Source of the DNA: Candidatus Sungbacteria bacterium RIFCSPHIGHO2_01_FULL_50_25
GTDB lineage: Bacteria; Patescibacteriota; Minisyncoccia; Sungbacterales; HO2-52-23
Reading direction: 5' to 3'
Assembly (NCBI GenBank): GCA_001822215.1
Contig: MHQD01000031.1
Span: 1 to 21,822 of the forward strand
DNA: 21,822 nucleotides
Shown: positions 1 through 5,429 of the stretch, one piece after another
Numbering within the stretch: position 1 is the stretch's first letter
Layout of the letters: each line of letters opens with the position of its first letter
Notes under the pieces: generated by a model
The model's input: only the letters and a program-made list of their open reading frames with translations
Database searches by the model: none
Told to the model about the DNA's origin: nothing
Translations under genes and position numbers: made by a program

Positions 1-10
1 CACGGCTATC

Positions 11-30
11 GTCCCGGCCAGCGCCGGGAC
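11..30. repeat. Perfect short hairpin upstream of fusA
   Basis: A 7-bp perfect inverted repeat (GTCCCGG and CCGGGAC) surrounds a 6-nt loop. No T-run follows on either side, so it is not a convincing intrinsic terminator. It lies just before the palindromic element at 41-117 and may be part of the same intergenic repeat family, since both contain GTCCC/GGGAC pairs. Confidence 0.55.
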
Positions 31-40
31 TCACCTCAGG

Positions 41-117
41 GATTCTGCCTCGCTCGTCCCTCTCCGCCAGACGGCGGATCGGGACACCAGGTCCGCTCGG
101 CAGAATCATGGTTTCGA
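41..117. repeat. REP-like palindromic element, copy 1
   Basis: Nested palindrome. The outer stem is GATTCTGCC (41-49) with GGCAGAATC (99-107). The inner stem is GTCCC (56-60) with GGGAC (81-85), and the innermost is CCGCC (64-68) with GGCGG (73-77). The words CCTCGCTCGTCC (48-59), CCGCTCGG (93-100) and an ATGGTTTC tail recur in the same order and orientation in the element near 4961-5022, so this is a dispersed family. It has no coding content. The architecture is like REP/BIME repeats; the mobilising enzyme is not in this window. Confidence 0.7.
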
Positions 118-152
118 AATAGTGTCATCTCGCTTTTGAATTTTCTTAATGT

Positions 153-310
153 ATGCTCCGCGAATATCCGTTAGAACGAACTCGTAATATAGGCATCATT
201 GCCCACATTGACGTCCCGATTTACCCTGCGCATAGCGCAGTTGGTAAATCGAGGATCCTCGATTTTTCAACTCCGGCATTGCTGGAGGCAAAATCGGGAC
301 CGGAAAAACT
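153..310 (+). pseudogene. fusA 5' fragment (EF-G residues 1-24), interrupted
   Basis: From the ATG at 153 the frame encodes MLREYPLERTRNIGIIAHID. This is the EF-G N-terminus found again at 311, with one extra Leu at position 2. The fragment resumes after an 88-nt insert: removing 214-299 restores codons for A-G-K-T, which are followed without any gap by the ATG of the full fusA. Over 22 comparable codons 16 differ between the copies and every difference is synonymous. The insert lies inside the P-loop codons, so this copy cannot make EF-G. Read straight through, the frame ends at TGA 312-314, which overlaps the fusA start as ATGA, so a 53-aa product is possible. It could be a duplication remnant, an integration scar, or an assembly chimera. 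Confidence 0.8.
213..300. mobile_element. 88-nt cloverleaf/MITE-like insert in fusA fragment
   Basis: The ends form a perfect 10-bp terminal inverted repeat: GTCCCGATTT (213-222) and AAATCGGGAC (291-300). Between them lie three perfect or near-perfect arms: CTGCGC/GCGCAG (226-231, 235-240), AAATCGAG/CTCGATTT (246-253, 258-265), and CTCCGGC/GCTGGAG (271-277, 281-287, one G-U). The result is a four-way cloverleaf. It splits an otherwise continuous EF-G reading frame, which argues for insertion. No protein, no CCA end and no usable anticodon or T loop are seen, so it is not a functional tRNA, although the stretch at 233-246 resembles a tRNA D-arm. No clear target-site duplication is visible. Confidence 0.65.
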
Positions 311-2413
311 ATGAGAGAGTACCCATTAGAGAGAACGAGAAATATAGGAATTATTGCGCATATAGACGCCGGCAAGACCACGGTCTCCGAGCGGGTTTTG
401 TTTTATACGGGCGTGTCCCACAAAATCGGCGAAGTACACGAAGGGGACACGATCATGGACTGGATGGAACAGGAGCGCGAGCGCGGGATTACGATTACGT
501 CAGCCGCGACAAACTGTTTTTGGAAGCCGACATACGCTCCGCAGACAAAAGACAACGAATACCGGATCAATCTGATTGATACTCCGGGGCACATTGATTT
601 TACGGTTGAGGTAAAGCGCTCGCTTCGGGTTTTGGACGGCGCGGTTGTGGTATTTGACGGCGTTGCGGGCGTAGAGCCCCAATCAGAGACCAACTGGAGA
701 TACGCTGACGACTACCACGTGCCGCGCGTGTGCTTTATCAACAAACTCGACCGGACAGGCGCGTCTTTTGAGCGCTCGCTTGCCTCGATTCATGAGCGTC
801 TGACGCCGAATGCGGTTGCAATCCAGTATCCGGTGGGCTTGGAACAGAGCTTCGAAGGGGTCATTGATCTTTTGAATATGAAAGTTGCCCGTTTCGAAGG
901 CGAGAACGGGGAGAATGTCGTGTGGGAAGACGTTCCGGAATCGATGAGCGCGATCGCAGAAGAATGGCGGCATACTATGGTGGAAAAAATCGCTGAGACC
1001 GATAACGCACTCACCCACAAGTATCTCGAGGGAAAAGAAATTTCCGTCCCGGAGCTTAAGGCGGCGCTTCGCGCGGCCGCGCTCTCGTACAAATTAGTTC
1101 CGGTGCTTACGGGGTCAGCCCTGAAAAACAAAGGTGTGCAATTAGTGCTTGATGCTGTCGTTGATTATCTCCCGTCTCCCGTTGATCTTCCGCCGGTAAA
1201 AGGAATTGATCAAAAGACAGGCGCGGAAATAACGCGCGAGGCAAAAGATGATGCGCCGTTTGCCGCGCTTGCATTCAAGCTCCAAACCGACCCCTACGTC
1301 GGCCAGCTCACATTTTTCCGCGTGTATTCCGGGACACTCTCCGCAGGAAGTTATGTCTTAAATTCAACAAAGGATTCGCAGGAGCGGGTGGGGCGCATTT
1401 TGCGGATGCATGCAAACACGCGCGAGGAATTAAAAGAGATTCAGGCGGGAAACATCGGCGCGATTGTGGGGCTTAAAAATACGCATACCGGGGATACGCT
1501 CTCTGACCCTGATCATCCGATTATTCTTGAACGGATTACATTCCCCGAACCCGTGGTGTCATTGAAAATTGAGCCGAAAACAAAAGCAGACCAGGAAAAA
1601 ATGGGTATGGCGTTGAAGCGCCTCTCCGAGGAAGACCCGACGTTTCGCATAAAAGGGGATCTCGAAACCGGCGAGACGATTATCTCGGGCATGGGTGAGT
1701 TGCATTTGGAAATTCTCGTGGAGCGCATGAAACGGGAGTTTTCCGTTGAGGCAAACGTCGGACGGCCGCAAGTCGCGTACAAAGAGACGGTTAAAAAAGT
1801 TGCGGAGGCGGAAGGAAAGTATATTCGTCAGTCCGGCGGCCGCGGACAGTACGGACACGTATGGCTCAAGGTTGAGCCGCAGGAGCGGGGGAAGGGGTTT
1901 GAGTTTATAAATGAAATCAAAGGAGGCATCGTGCCGCAAGAATTTATTCCCGCTGTTGAAAAAGGCGTGAAAGAAGCGATGGAAAAAGGGATTGTGGCGG
2001 GCTACCCCATGGTTGATATGCAGGTAACGGTATATGACGGCTCATACCACGAAGTGGATTCTTCGGAAGCTGCGTTTAAAATTGCGGCTTCCATTGCGCT
2101 CCAGGAGGCGTCAAAGCGCGCGCAAGCCATTATTCTTGAGCCGATTATGCGGGTTGAGACTGTAACGCCGGAACAATTCATGGGAGAAGTTACGGGTGAC
2201 CTCAATGCGAAGCGCGCGCGGATCGAAGAAATGGAAGACCGCGCCATGGGAATCAAAGTCATCAAGGCAAAAGTGCCGTTGTCAGAAATGTTTGGATATG
2301 TAACGACTCTCCGCTCGCTTACCCAGGGCAGGGCGTCATTTACCATGGAATTCGACCACTACGAAGAGGTTCCGGGGAGTATTGTGGAGTTGATAAAGGA
2401 GGGGAAAAAATAA
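311..2413 (+). CDS. fusA: Elongation factor G
   Basis: Translocase GTPase that moves the tRNA-mRNA complex on the ribosome and helps ribosome recycling; cytosolic. The 700-aa product has the usual EF-G length. The P-loop AHIDAGKT is at residues 16-23, followed by the switch-I RGITI motif, DTPGHIDF (G3) and NKLD (G4). The C-terminal domains IV and V are intact, with YHEVDSSEAAFK in domain IV. The start at 311 is the only one that gives the canonical REYPLERTRNIGIIAHID N-terminus. It has no Shine-Dalgarno and abuts the upstream fusA fragment directly. The first codons are rich in AGA and ATA, unlike the CGC/CGG-rich rest of the gene. rpsL and rpsG are not seen in the 310 bp upstream. A terminator follows the gene. 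Confidence 0.98.
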   Translation: MREYPLERTRNIGIIAHIDAGKTTVSERVLFYTGVSHKIGEVHEGDTIMDWMEQERERGITITSAATNCFWKPTYAPQTKDNEYRINLIDTPGHIDFTVEVKRSLRVLDGAVVVFDGVAGVEPQSETNWRYADDYHVPRVCFINKLDRTGASFERSLASIHERLTPNAVAIQYPVGLEQSFEGVIDLLNMKVARFEGENGENVVWEDVPESMSAIAEEWRHTMVEKIAETDNALTHKYLEGKEISVPELKAALRAAALSYKLVPVLTGSALKNKGVQLVLDAVVDYLPSPVDLPPVKGIDQKTGAEITREAKDDAPFAALAFKLQTDPYVGQLTFFRVYSGTLSAGSYVLNSTKDSQERVGRILRMHANTREELKEIQAGNIGAIVGLKNTHTGDTLSDPDHPIILERITFPEPVVSLKIEPKTKADQEKMGMALKRLSEEDPTFRIKGDLETGETIISGMGELHLEILVERMKREFSVEANVGRPQVAYKETVKKVAEAEGKYIRQSGGRGQYGHVWLKVEPQERGKGFEFINEIKGGIVPQEFIPAVEKGVKEAMEKGIVAGYPMVDMQVTVYDGSYHEVDSSEAAFKIAASIALQEASKRAQAIILEPIMRVETVTPEQFMGEVTGDLNAKRARIEEMEDRAMGIKVIKAKVPLSEMFGYVTTLRSLTQGRASFTMEFDHYEEVPGSIVELIKEGKK

Positions 2414-2420
2414 TTTCGGA

Positions 2421-2460
2421 AAGAAAAAAGGAACTCGAAAGTTCCCGTTCTTATTTTTCT
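2421..2460. terminator. Bidirectional intrinsic terminator
   Basis: Hairpin GGAACT (2430-2435), loop CGAA, AGTTCC (2440-2445). On the left is an A-rich run (2421-2429), which is a U-run for the reverse strand. On the right is a T-rich run beginning near 2448. It lies between the convergent fusA and the reverse-strand 76-aa gene and can serve both. It overlaps the stop codon of the reverse gene. Confidence 0.75.
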
Positions 2461-2681
2461 TCTTTTGCGTCAGGTATATCAAGAAGGAATTCAAGTCTGA
2501 AAGTTCGTCCACTTATTCCCCGAACTTGACTTACACTTCCGCGGATTTTTAGAGTACCGGTCTTGAGGGCCTCGTTTGTTGTGATCTCTAACTCAGTAAG
2601 AGTATCCGGATTTGGCCTGAGAGTCCTTTTAAGTGCAAGGATTGTTTCTTCACTAAGAAAAGTCTCTGCGGTAATCTTCAT
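2451..2681 (-). CDS. Hypothetical 76-aa protein
   Basis: I do not recognise this family. It is the only reverse-strand gene I support here. The support is an unusually good Shine-Dalgarno for this window (AAGGAGG about 5 nt before the ATG), a terminator at its 3' end, and divergent placement from the 107-aa gene. The N-terminal 20 residues look helical (MKITAETFLSEETILALKRT). The rest alternates hydrophobic and polar residues, as in beta strands, and ends in an acidic/lysine tail. No signal peptide, membrane segment or Cys pair is present. A small regulatory or antitoxin-like role is possible but not shown. Confidence 0.7.
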   Translation of the reverse strand: MKITAETFLSEETILALKRTLRPNPDTLTELEITTNEALKTGTLKIRGSVSQVRGISGRTFRLEFLLDIPDAKEEK

Positions 2682-2746
2682 AGAATCCTCCTTATAGGAC
2701 TTTTCTTTTCATATCATATACGTAGAATTTTTGCAATAGAACGCCC

Positions 2747-2775
2747 TTGACTCTTTTCTCTTGAAACGGTAAGAC
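2747..2775 (+). promoter_or_regulatory. Promoter candidate for 107-aa gene (leaderless)
   Basis: The -35 box is TTGACT (2747-2752), followed by a 17-nt spacer and TAAGAC (2770-2775), a weak -10. The expected transcription start falls on or next to the ATG at 2782, which would make a leaderless mRNA. The 10-mer CTTGACTCTT around the -35 is repeated exactly at the tuf promoter (3111-3120), which supports its function. Confidence 0.5.
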
Positions 2776-2781
2776 ATATCT

Positions 2782-3105
2782 ATGGATTTCTCCAAAATAA
2801 AGCATCTCGTAAAACAAAGCGGCGACAAGTTTATTTTTCTTGAAGACGGGGAGCCGGAGATTGTGGTGTTGTCTTTCCATGAATACCAAAAGCTTTTGCG
2901 GGGCGCGGTATCCCAGCAAACGATGCCTATGCGGCGTCCCGAGGGCGGATACCGGGCAATGCCCGTGCGCGCCTACGGGCCGGACTATATCGAATCAATG
3001 GGGAATGAGTTTGAAGAAACCGAATTCATAGCTTCTGGTGAGGACCACGCAAAACCCCTTCCTCTGCGGCCAGAGGATATTCGGCTTGAGGATTTGCCTA
3101 TCTAG
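2782..3105 (+). CDS. CPR-type protein with Phd/YefM-like N-terminus
   Basis: 107-aa protein of unknown function. Residues 1-40 (DFSKIKHLVKQSGDKFIFLE, then DGEPEIVVLSFHEYQKLL) resemble the fold signature of Phd/YefM antitoxins, where a short strand-helix segment ends in an M/L-x-F-x-EYQ-L helix. The remainder is Pro-rich and acidic and ends in a PLPLRPEDIRLEDLPI tail. No adjacent toxin gene is seen, so a toxin-antitoxin role is not supported. Proteins of this type are, from memory, common in Parcubacteria. Its position just before tuf may be relevant, but tuf has its own promoter beginning 7 bp after this stop codon. Confidence 0.85.
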   Translation: MDFSKIKHLVKQSGDKFIFLEDGEPEIVVLSFHEYQKLLRGAVSQQTMPMRRPEGGYRAMPVRAYGPDYIESMGNEFEETEFIASGEDHAKPLPLRPEDIRLEDLPI

Positions 3106-3111
3106 AAGGGC

Positions 3112-3140
3112 TTGACTCTTGGCGGACAGTTCGGTATCAT
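3112..3140 (+). promoter_or_regulatory. Strong sigma70-type promoter for tuf
   Basis: TTGACT (3112-3117), a 17-nt spacer, then TATCAT (3135-3140). Both boxes are close to consensus and the spacing is ideal. Transcription would start near 3147 and give a tuf leader of about 155 nt. Confidence 0.75.
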
Positions 3141-3146
3141 ACCTTC

Positions 3147-3303
3147 GTATCGCATTACTATTTATTCGTAATTTCTTTACGGCAGTTGAAGGGTTTTTGA
3201 ACGATGCTTGCGCGAACCGCTTCGCCCGAGGATGCTACTTGCTCGGACACGCGGTTTGCGAGAGAGGCTCAAAAGCGCTCTCAAATGTCTTATAGGAATA
3301 GGT
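3147..3303 (+). promoter_or_regulatory. Structured 5' leader of tuf
   Basis: The leader contains a long hairpin: GCGAACCGC (3212-3220) pairs with GCGGTTTGC (3251-3259, one G-U), with an inner stem CCGAG (3226-3230)/CTCGG (3242-3246). A second hairpin GAGAG/CTCTC lies between 3260 and 3282. No T-run follows, so it is not an attenuator by itself. It may set mRNA stability or translation of this highly expressed gene, or be an autoregulatory site. It does not match a riboswitch class I recognise. Confidence 0.4.
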
Positions 3304-4494
3304 ATGGCGGAAAAATTTGAACGCACAAAACCGCACGTAAACGTGGGCACTATCGGACACGTTGATCATGGAAAGACTACGCTTACTGCGGCAATTACAA
3401 AAGTCCTTTCTTTAAAGGGCTATAAATCGCGAGTGGAATCGGTTGACCAGATCGACAACGCGCCTGAGGAAAAAGCGCGCGGTATTACGATTGCGCTTCA
3501 CCATTCGGAATACGAGACAGAAAAAAGGCACTACGCGCATATTGATGCGCCAGGGCACGCGGACTATATCAAAAACATGATTACGGGCGCGGCGCAGATG
3601 GATGGCGCGATTCTCGTGGTGTCAGCGGCTGATAGCGTCATGCCACAGACACGCGAGCATATTCTTTTGGCCCGGCAAGTCGGAGTTCCGGCGCTTGTGG
3701 TATTTTTGAATAAATGCGATATTGCGGAGCCGGATATTGCGGAACTTGCGGAAGCGGAGGTGCGTGAAATTCTCAAAAAATATGAATTTCCTGGAGATGA
3801 GATTCCAGTGATTCGGGGATCTGCCCTCAAAGCGCTTGAAGCGACTTCTCTTGATGACGAATGGGCGAAAAAAATTCTTGAGCTTGTGGATAAGCTTGAT
3901 ACGTATATCCCGGAGCCGGTACGCGATACTGATAAGTCGTTTTTGATGCCGGTTGAAGACGTGTTCTCGATTGAAGGCCGCGGAACCGTGGTAACCGGCC
4001 GTATCGAGCGGGGAAAGGTGAAAGTAAACGACGAAATAGAAGTCGTCGGTCTTCGCGATACCGCAAAGACCATTGTGACTGGTATTGAGATGTTTAATAA
4101 ATCTCTTGACGAGGGCATCGCGGGCGATAATGCGGGGATTCTTTTGCGAGGCCTTAAGAAAGAAGATGTTGAGCGCGGGCAGGTGATCTCAAAGCCGGGA
4201 TCGGTGACTCCGCATACGGAATTTGAAGCCGAGGTCTATATCCTTTCGAAAGAAGAAGGAGGACGCCATACGCCGTTTTTTGCCGGGTATAAACCGCAAT
4301 TTTATATCCGCACCACCGACGTCACGGGCGAAGTTACTCTTCCGTCCGGAACCGAGATGGTCATGCCCGGGGATACGATCAAGTTTACGGTAAAACTGAT
4401 TGTGCCGGTCGCACTTGAGGAAAAACAGCGCTTTGCAATCCGGGAAGGTGGAAAGACGGTCGGCGCAGGAGTGGTAACGAAGATTACGAAATAA
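3304..4494 (+). CDS. tuf: Elongation factor Tu
   Basis: GTPase that delivers aminoacyl-tRNA to the ribosomal A site. The 396-aa product is of normal length. The P-loop GHVDHGKT is at residues 18-25, RGITI at 59-63, the G3 motif DAPGH at 81-85 with the catalytic His85, and NKCD at 136-139. Domains II and III are complete, including RGTVVTGRIERG and GGRHTPFFAGYKPQFYIRTT. I chose ATG 3304 because a longer in-frame start (TTG at 3208) would add 32 unrelated residues that lie in the leader hairpins. Two spots differ from common EF-Tu: the switch-I tail reads ALHHSEYET, not NTSHVEYET, and the usual Cys of DCPGH is Ala. Only a weak AGGAA sequence precedes the start. Confidence 0.98.
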   Translation: MAEKFERTKPHVNVGTIGHVDHGKTTLTAAITKVLSLKGYKSRVESVDQIDNAPEEKARGITIALHHSEYETEKRHYAHIDAPGHADYIKNMITGAAQMDGAILVVSAADSVMPQTREHILLARQVGVPALVVFLNKCDIAEPDIAELAEAEVREILKKYEFPGDEIPVIRGSALKALEATSLDDEWAKKILELVDKLDTYIPEPVRDTDKSFLMPVEDVFSIEGRGTVVTGRIERGKVKVNDEIEVVGLRDTAKTIVTGIEMFNKSLDEGIAGDNAGILLRGLKKEDVERGQVISKPGSVTPHTEFEAEVYILSKEEGGRHTPFFAGYKPQFYIRTTDVTGEVTLPSGTEMVMPGDTIKFTVKLIVPVALEEKQRFAIREGGKTVGAGVVTKITK

Positions 4495-4533
4495 AGATGA
4501 GGGGCGGCTGAATTCTTAGGAAACGAAGAACTC

Positions 4534-4893
4534 ATGCGTCCCAAGTCCACACGCTCTTTGGCAACAAAACATCGAGAAGAAGAAGTAATCCAACGCCTCC
4601 GGATCAAGGTGAAAGCCTATGATTCTAAAATCATCGATACGTCTGCAAAGCAGATTGTTGATATGGCGGTTCGAAACGGTGCCCAGATCGCGGGGCCGAC
4701 ACCTCTTCCTACGGAGATTCACAAATATACGGTGAACCGCTCGAGTTTTGTGCACAAAAATGCACGTGAGCAATATGAAATTCGAGTCCACAAGCGCCTC
4801 ATTGACATTTTGAATCCGAATCCGAAAATCATCGGCGCCCTCACGAACTTGAATCTTCCGGCGGGGGTTGATGTGGAGATTAAAATGAAGTAG
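4534..4893 (+). CDS. rpsJ: 30S ribosomal protein S10
   Basis: Small-subunit head protein (NusE), also the partner of NusB/NusG in transcription antitermination. The body from about residue 20 (QRLRIKVKAYDSKIIDTSAK) through GPTPLPTEIHKYTVNRSSFV to the THKRLIDI-like HKRLIDILNPNPK is canonical. At 119 aa it is about 15 residues longer than usual because of a basic N-terminal extension (MRPKSTRSLATKHREEE). No internal ATG offers a shorter start, so the extension is probably real. It follows tuf by 39 bp and is separated from the rest of the S10 cluster by a 536-bp gap. Confidence 0.95.
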   Translation: MRPKSTRSLATKHREEEVIQRLRIKVKAYDSKIIDTSAKQIVDMAVRNGAQIAGPTPLPTEIHKYTVNRSSFVHKNAREQYEIRVHKRLIDILNPNPKIIGALTNLNLPAGVDVEIKMK

Positions 4894-4900
4894 GGCGCTC

Positions 4901-5032
4901 GGAAACAGCTTTTGAAAAACTTCGCAAAATCCCACCGAGATTTTGCTCATCAGAGCTCGACCTCGCTCGTCCTTCGACAAGCTCAGGACGCCGTGGCCGC
5001 TCGGTCTCGCATGTTTTCAAAAGCAGCTTTCC
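4901..5032. repeat. REP-like palindromic element, copy 2, in long nested inverted repeat
   Basis: The outer arms are GGAAA plus GCTTTTGAAAA (4901-4905, 4908-4918), pairing with TTTTCAAAAGC plus TTTCC (5014-5024, 5028-5032). Inside are the hairpin GCAAAATC/GATTTTGC (4924-4931, 4939-4946) and GTCCT/AGGAC (4969-4973, 4985-4989). CCTCGCTCGTCC (4961-4972), CCGCTCGG (4997-5004) and ATGTTTTC (5011-5018) match the element at 41-117 in order and orientation. The inner loop holds TTCGACAAGCTCA, a word typical of dispersed bacterial palindromes. No gene: a 66-aa frame through it (4912-5112) is a by-product of the repeat. Confidence 0.75.
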
Positions 5033-5108
5033 TCGCTAGGGCATGGAAAAAGGAAACTGATTGTATCAAAAGCATATTAGCTCGCTTGGACATGGAATAT
5101 AAGGAATT

Positions 5109-5137
5109 TTGAATCTTTCAGGCCTCTCTCGTATATT
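5109..5137 (+). promoter_or_regulatory. Promoter candidate in the rpsJ-rplC gap
   Basis: TTGAAT (5109-5114), a 17-nt spacer, then TATATT (5132-5137), which matches 4/6 and 5/6 positions of the consensus. Transcription would begin near 5144. It could reinitiate transcription of the large rplC-onward operon after the palindromic region, or drive a short RNA that ends at 5267. Confidence 0.55.
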
Positions 5138-5143
5138 ACTTCG

Positions 5144-5267
5144 GTATATGAGAGATCCTGAGCGATTCATCCCGCTCAAATCCCTATCGGTTGTCGGGGA
5201 CATACATCGGATGAAAACGGAAGGGAATATTTCTCTCGCGCACGCCGCCGGGGAAGCCCGGTTTTTT
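5144..5267 (+). ncRNA. Candidate ~124-nt leader or small RNA
   Basis: The stretch between the promoter at 5109-5137 and the terminator at 5248-5267 contains no credible ORF. It can form TGAGCG/CGCTCA (5159-5164, 5173-5178) and TCCC/GGGA (5181-5184, 5197-5200). A strong stem, TCTCTCGTATA/TATATGAGAGA (5125-5135, 5145-5155), overlaps the presumed start point. It does not match SRP RNA, 6S, tmRNA or a riboswitch that I can recognise. By position it could be an attenuating leader for rplC-rplD, as L4 controls the S10 leader in Escherichia coli; this is inference. Confidence 0.35.
5248..5267 (+). terminator. Intrinsic terminator upstream of rplC
   Basis: CCGGG (5248-5252), loop GAAG, CCCGG (5257-5261), then six T (5262-5267). 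This is a compact GC-rich terminator inside what would be expected to be a continuous ribosomal-protein operon. It either ends tuf-rpsJ transcription or acts as an attenuator for the downstream genes. The next obvious element before rplC is the AT-rich inverted repeat. Confidence 0.75.
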
Positions 5268-5296
5268 ATTTGTCTCTGACCACTGCGGATATGAAG

Positions 5297-5420
5297 TCCC
5301 AAATCACAAATACCAAATCACAAACAAATTCGAAATTCCAAATTCTAAATTCAAAACGTTTTGGATTTCGGTCATTTAAATTTGGATATTGTTTGGAATT
5401 TGGTGCTTGGAATTTGTAAT
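5297..5420. repeat. AT-rich imperfect inverted repeat before rplC
   Basis: The left arm repeats units such as AAATCACAAA, AAATTC and CCAAATTC. The right arm repeats the complement (GGATTT, TTGTTTGGAATTTGGT, CTTGGAATTTG). They meet at the palindrome AAAACGTTTT (5353-5362). Together they make an approximately 55-bp-armed imperfect hairpin that ends about 10 bp before the rplC start. Such AAATTC-type intergenic palindromes recur in uncultured bacterial genomes. A related AT-rich palindrome lies before rpsC. No gene is present. Confidence 0.65.
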
Positions 5421-5429
5421 TTTAACGTT

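Noticed and set aside
11..30. Intrinsic terminator of an upstream gene
   Set aside because: Stable hairpin but no T-run on either strand.
213..300. tRNA gene
   Set aside because: There is a D-arm-like stretch and a cloverleaf, but no 7-nt anticodon loop, no TTC T-loop and no acceptor end in tRNA register.
213..300. Integron attC site
   Set aside because: The core sites RYYYAAC and GTTRRRY are not both present at the ends, and no integrase or cassette array is seen.
199..579. 126-aa forward ORF overlapping the start of fusA
   Set aside because: It is read from the insert and from fusA in another frame; no protein family fits.
2682..2746. Reverse promoter for the 76-aa gene
   Set aside because: TATGAT-like boxes are present, but the only -35 at 17 bp (TTCTAT) matches poorly, so I do not call it.
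3208..3303. Extended TTG start for EF-Tu
   Set aside because: It adds 32 residues with no EF-Tu similarity, encoded by leader hairpins; ATG 3304 gives the standard N-terminus.
4912..5112. 66-aa forward ORF after rpsJ
   Set aside because: It runs through the palindromic element; the residues are translated repeat sequence and there is no RBS or family match.
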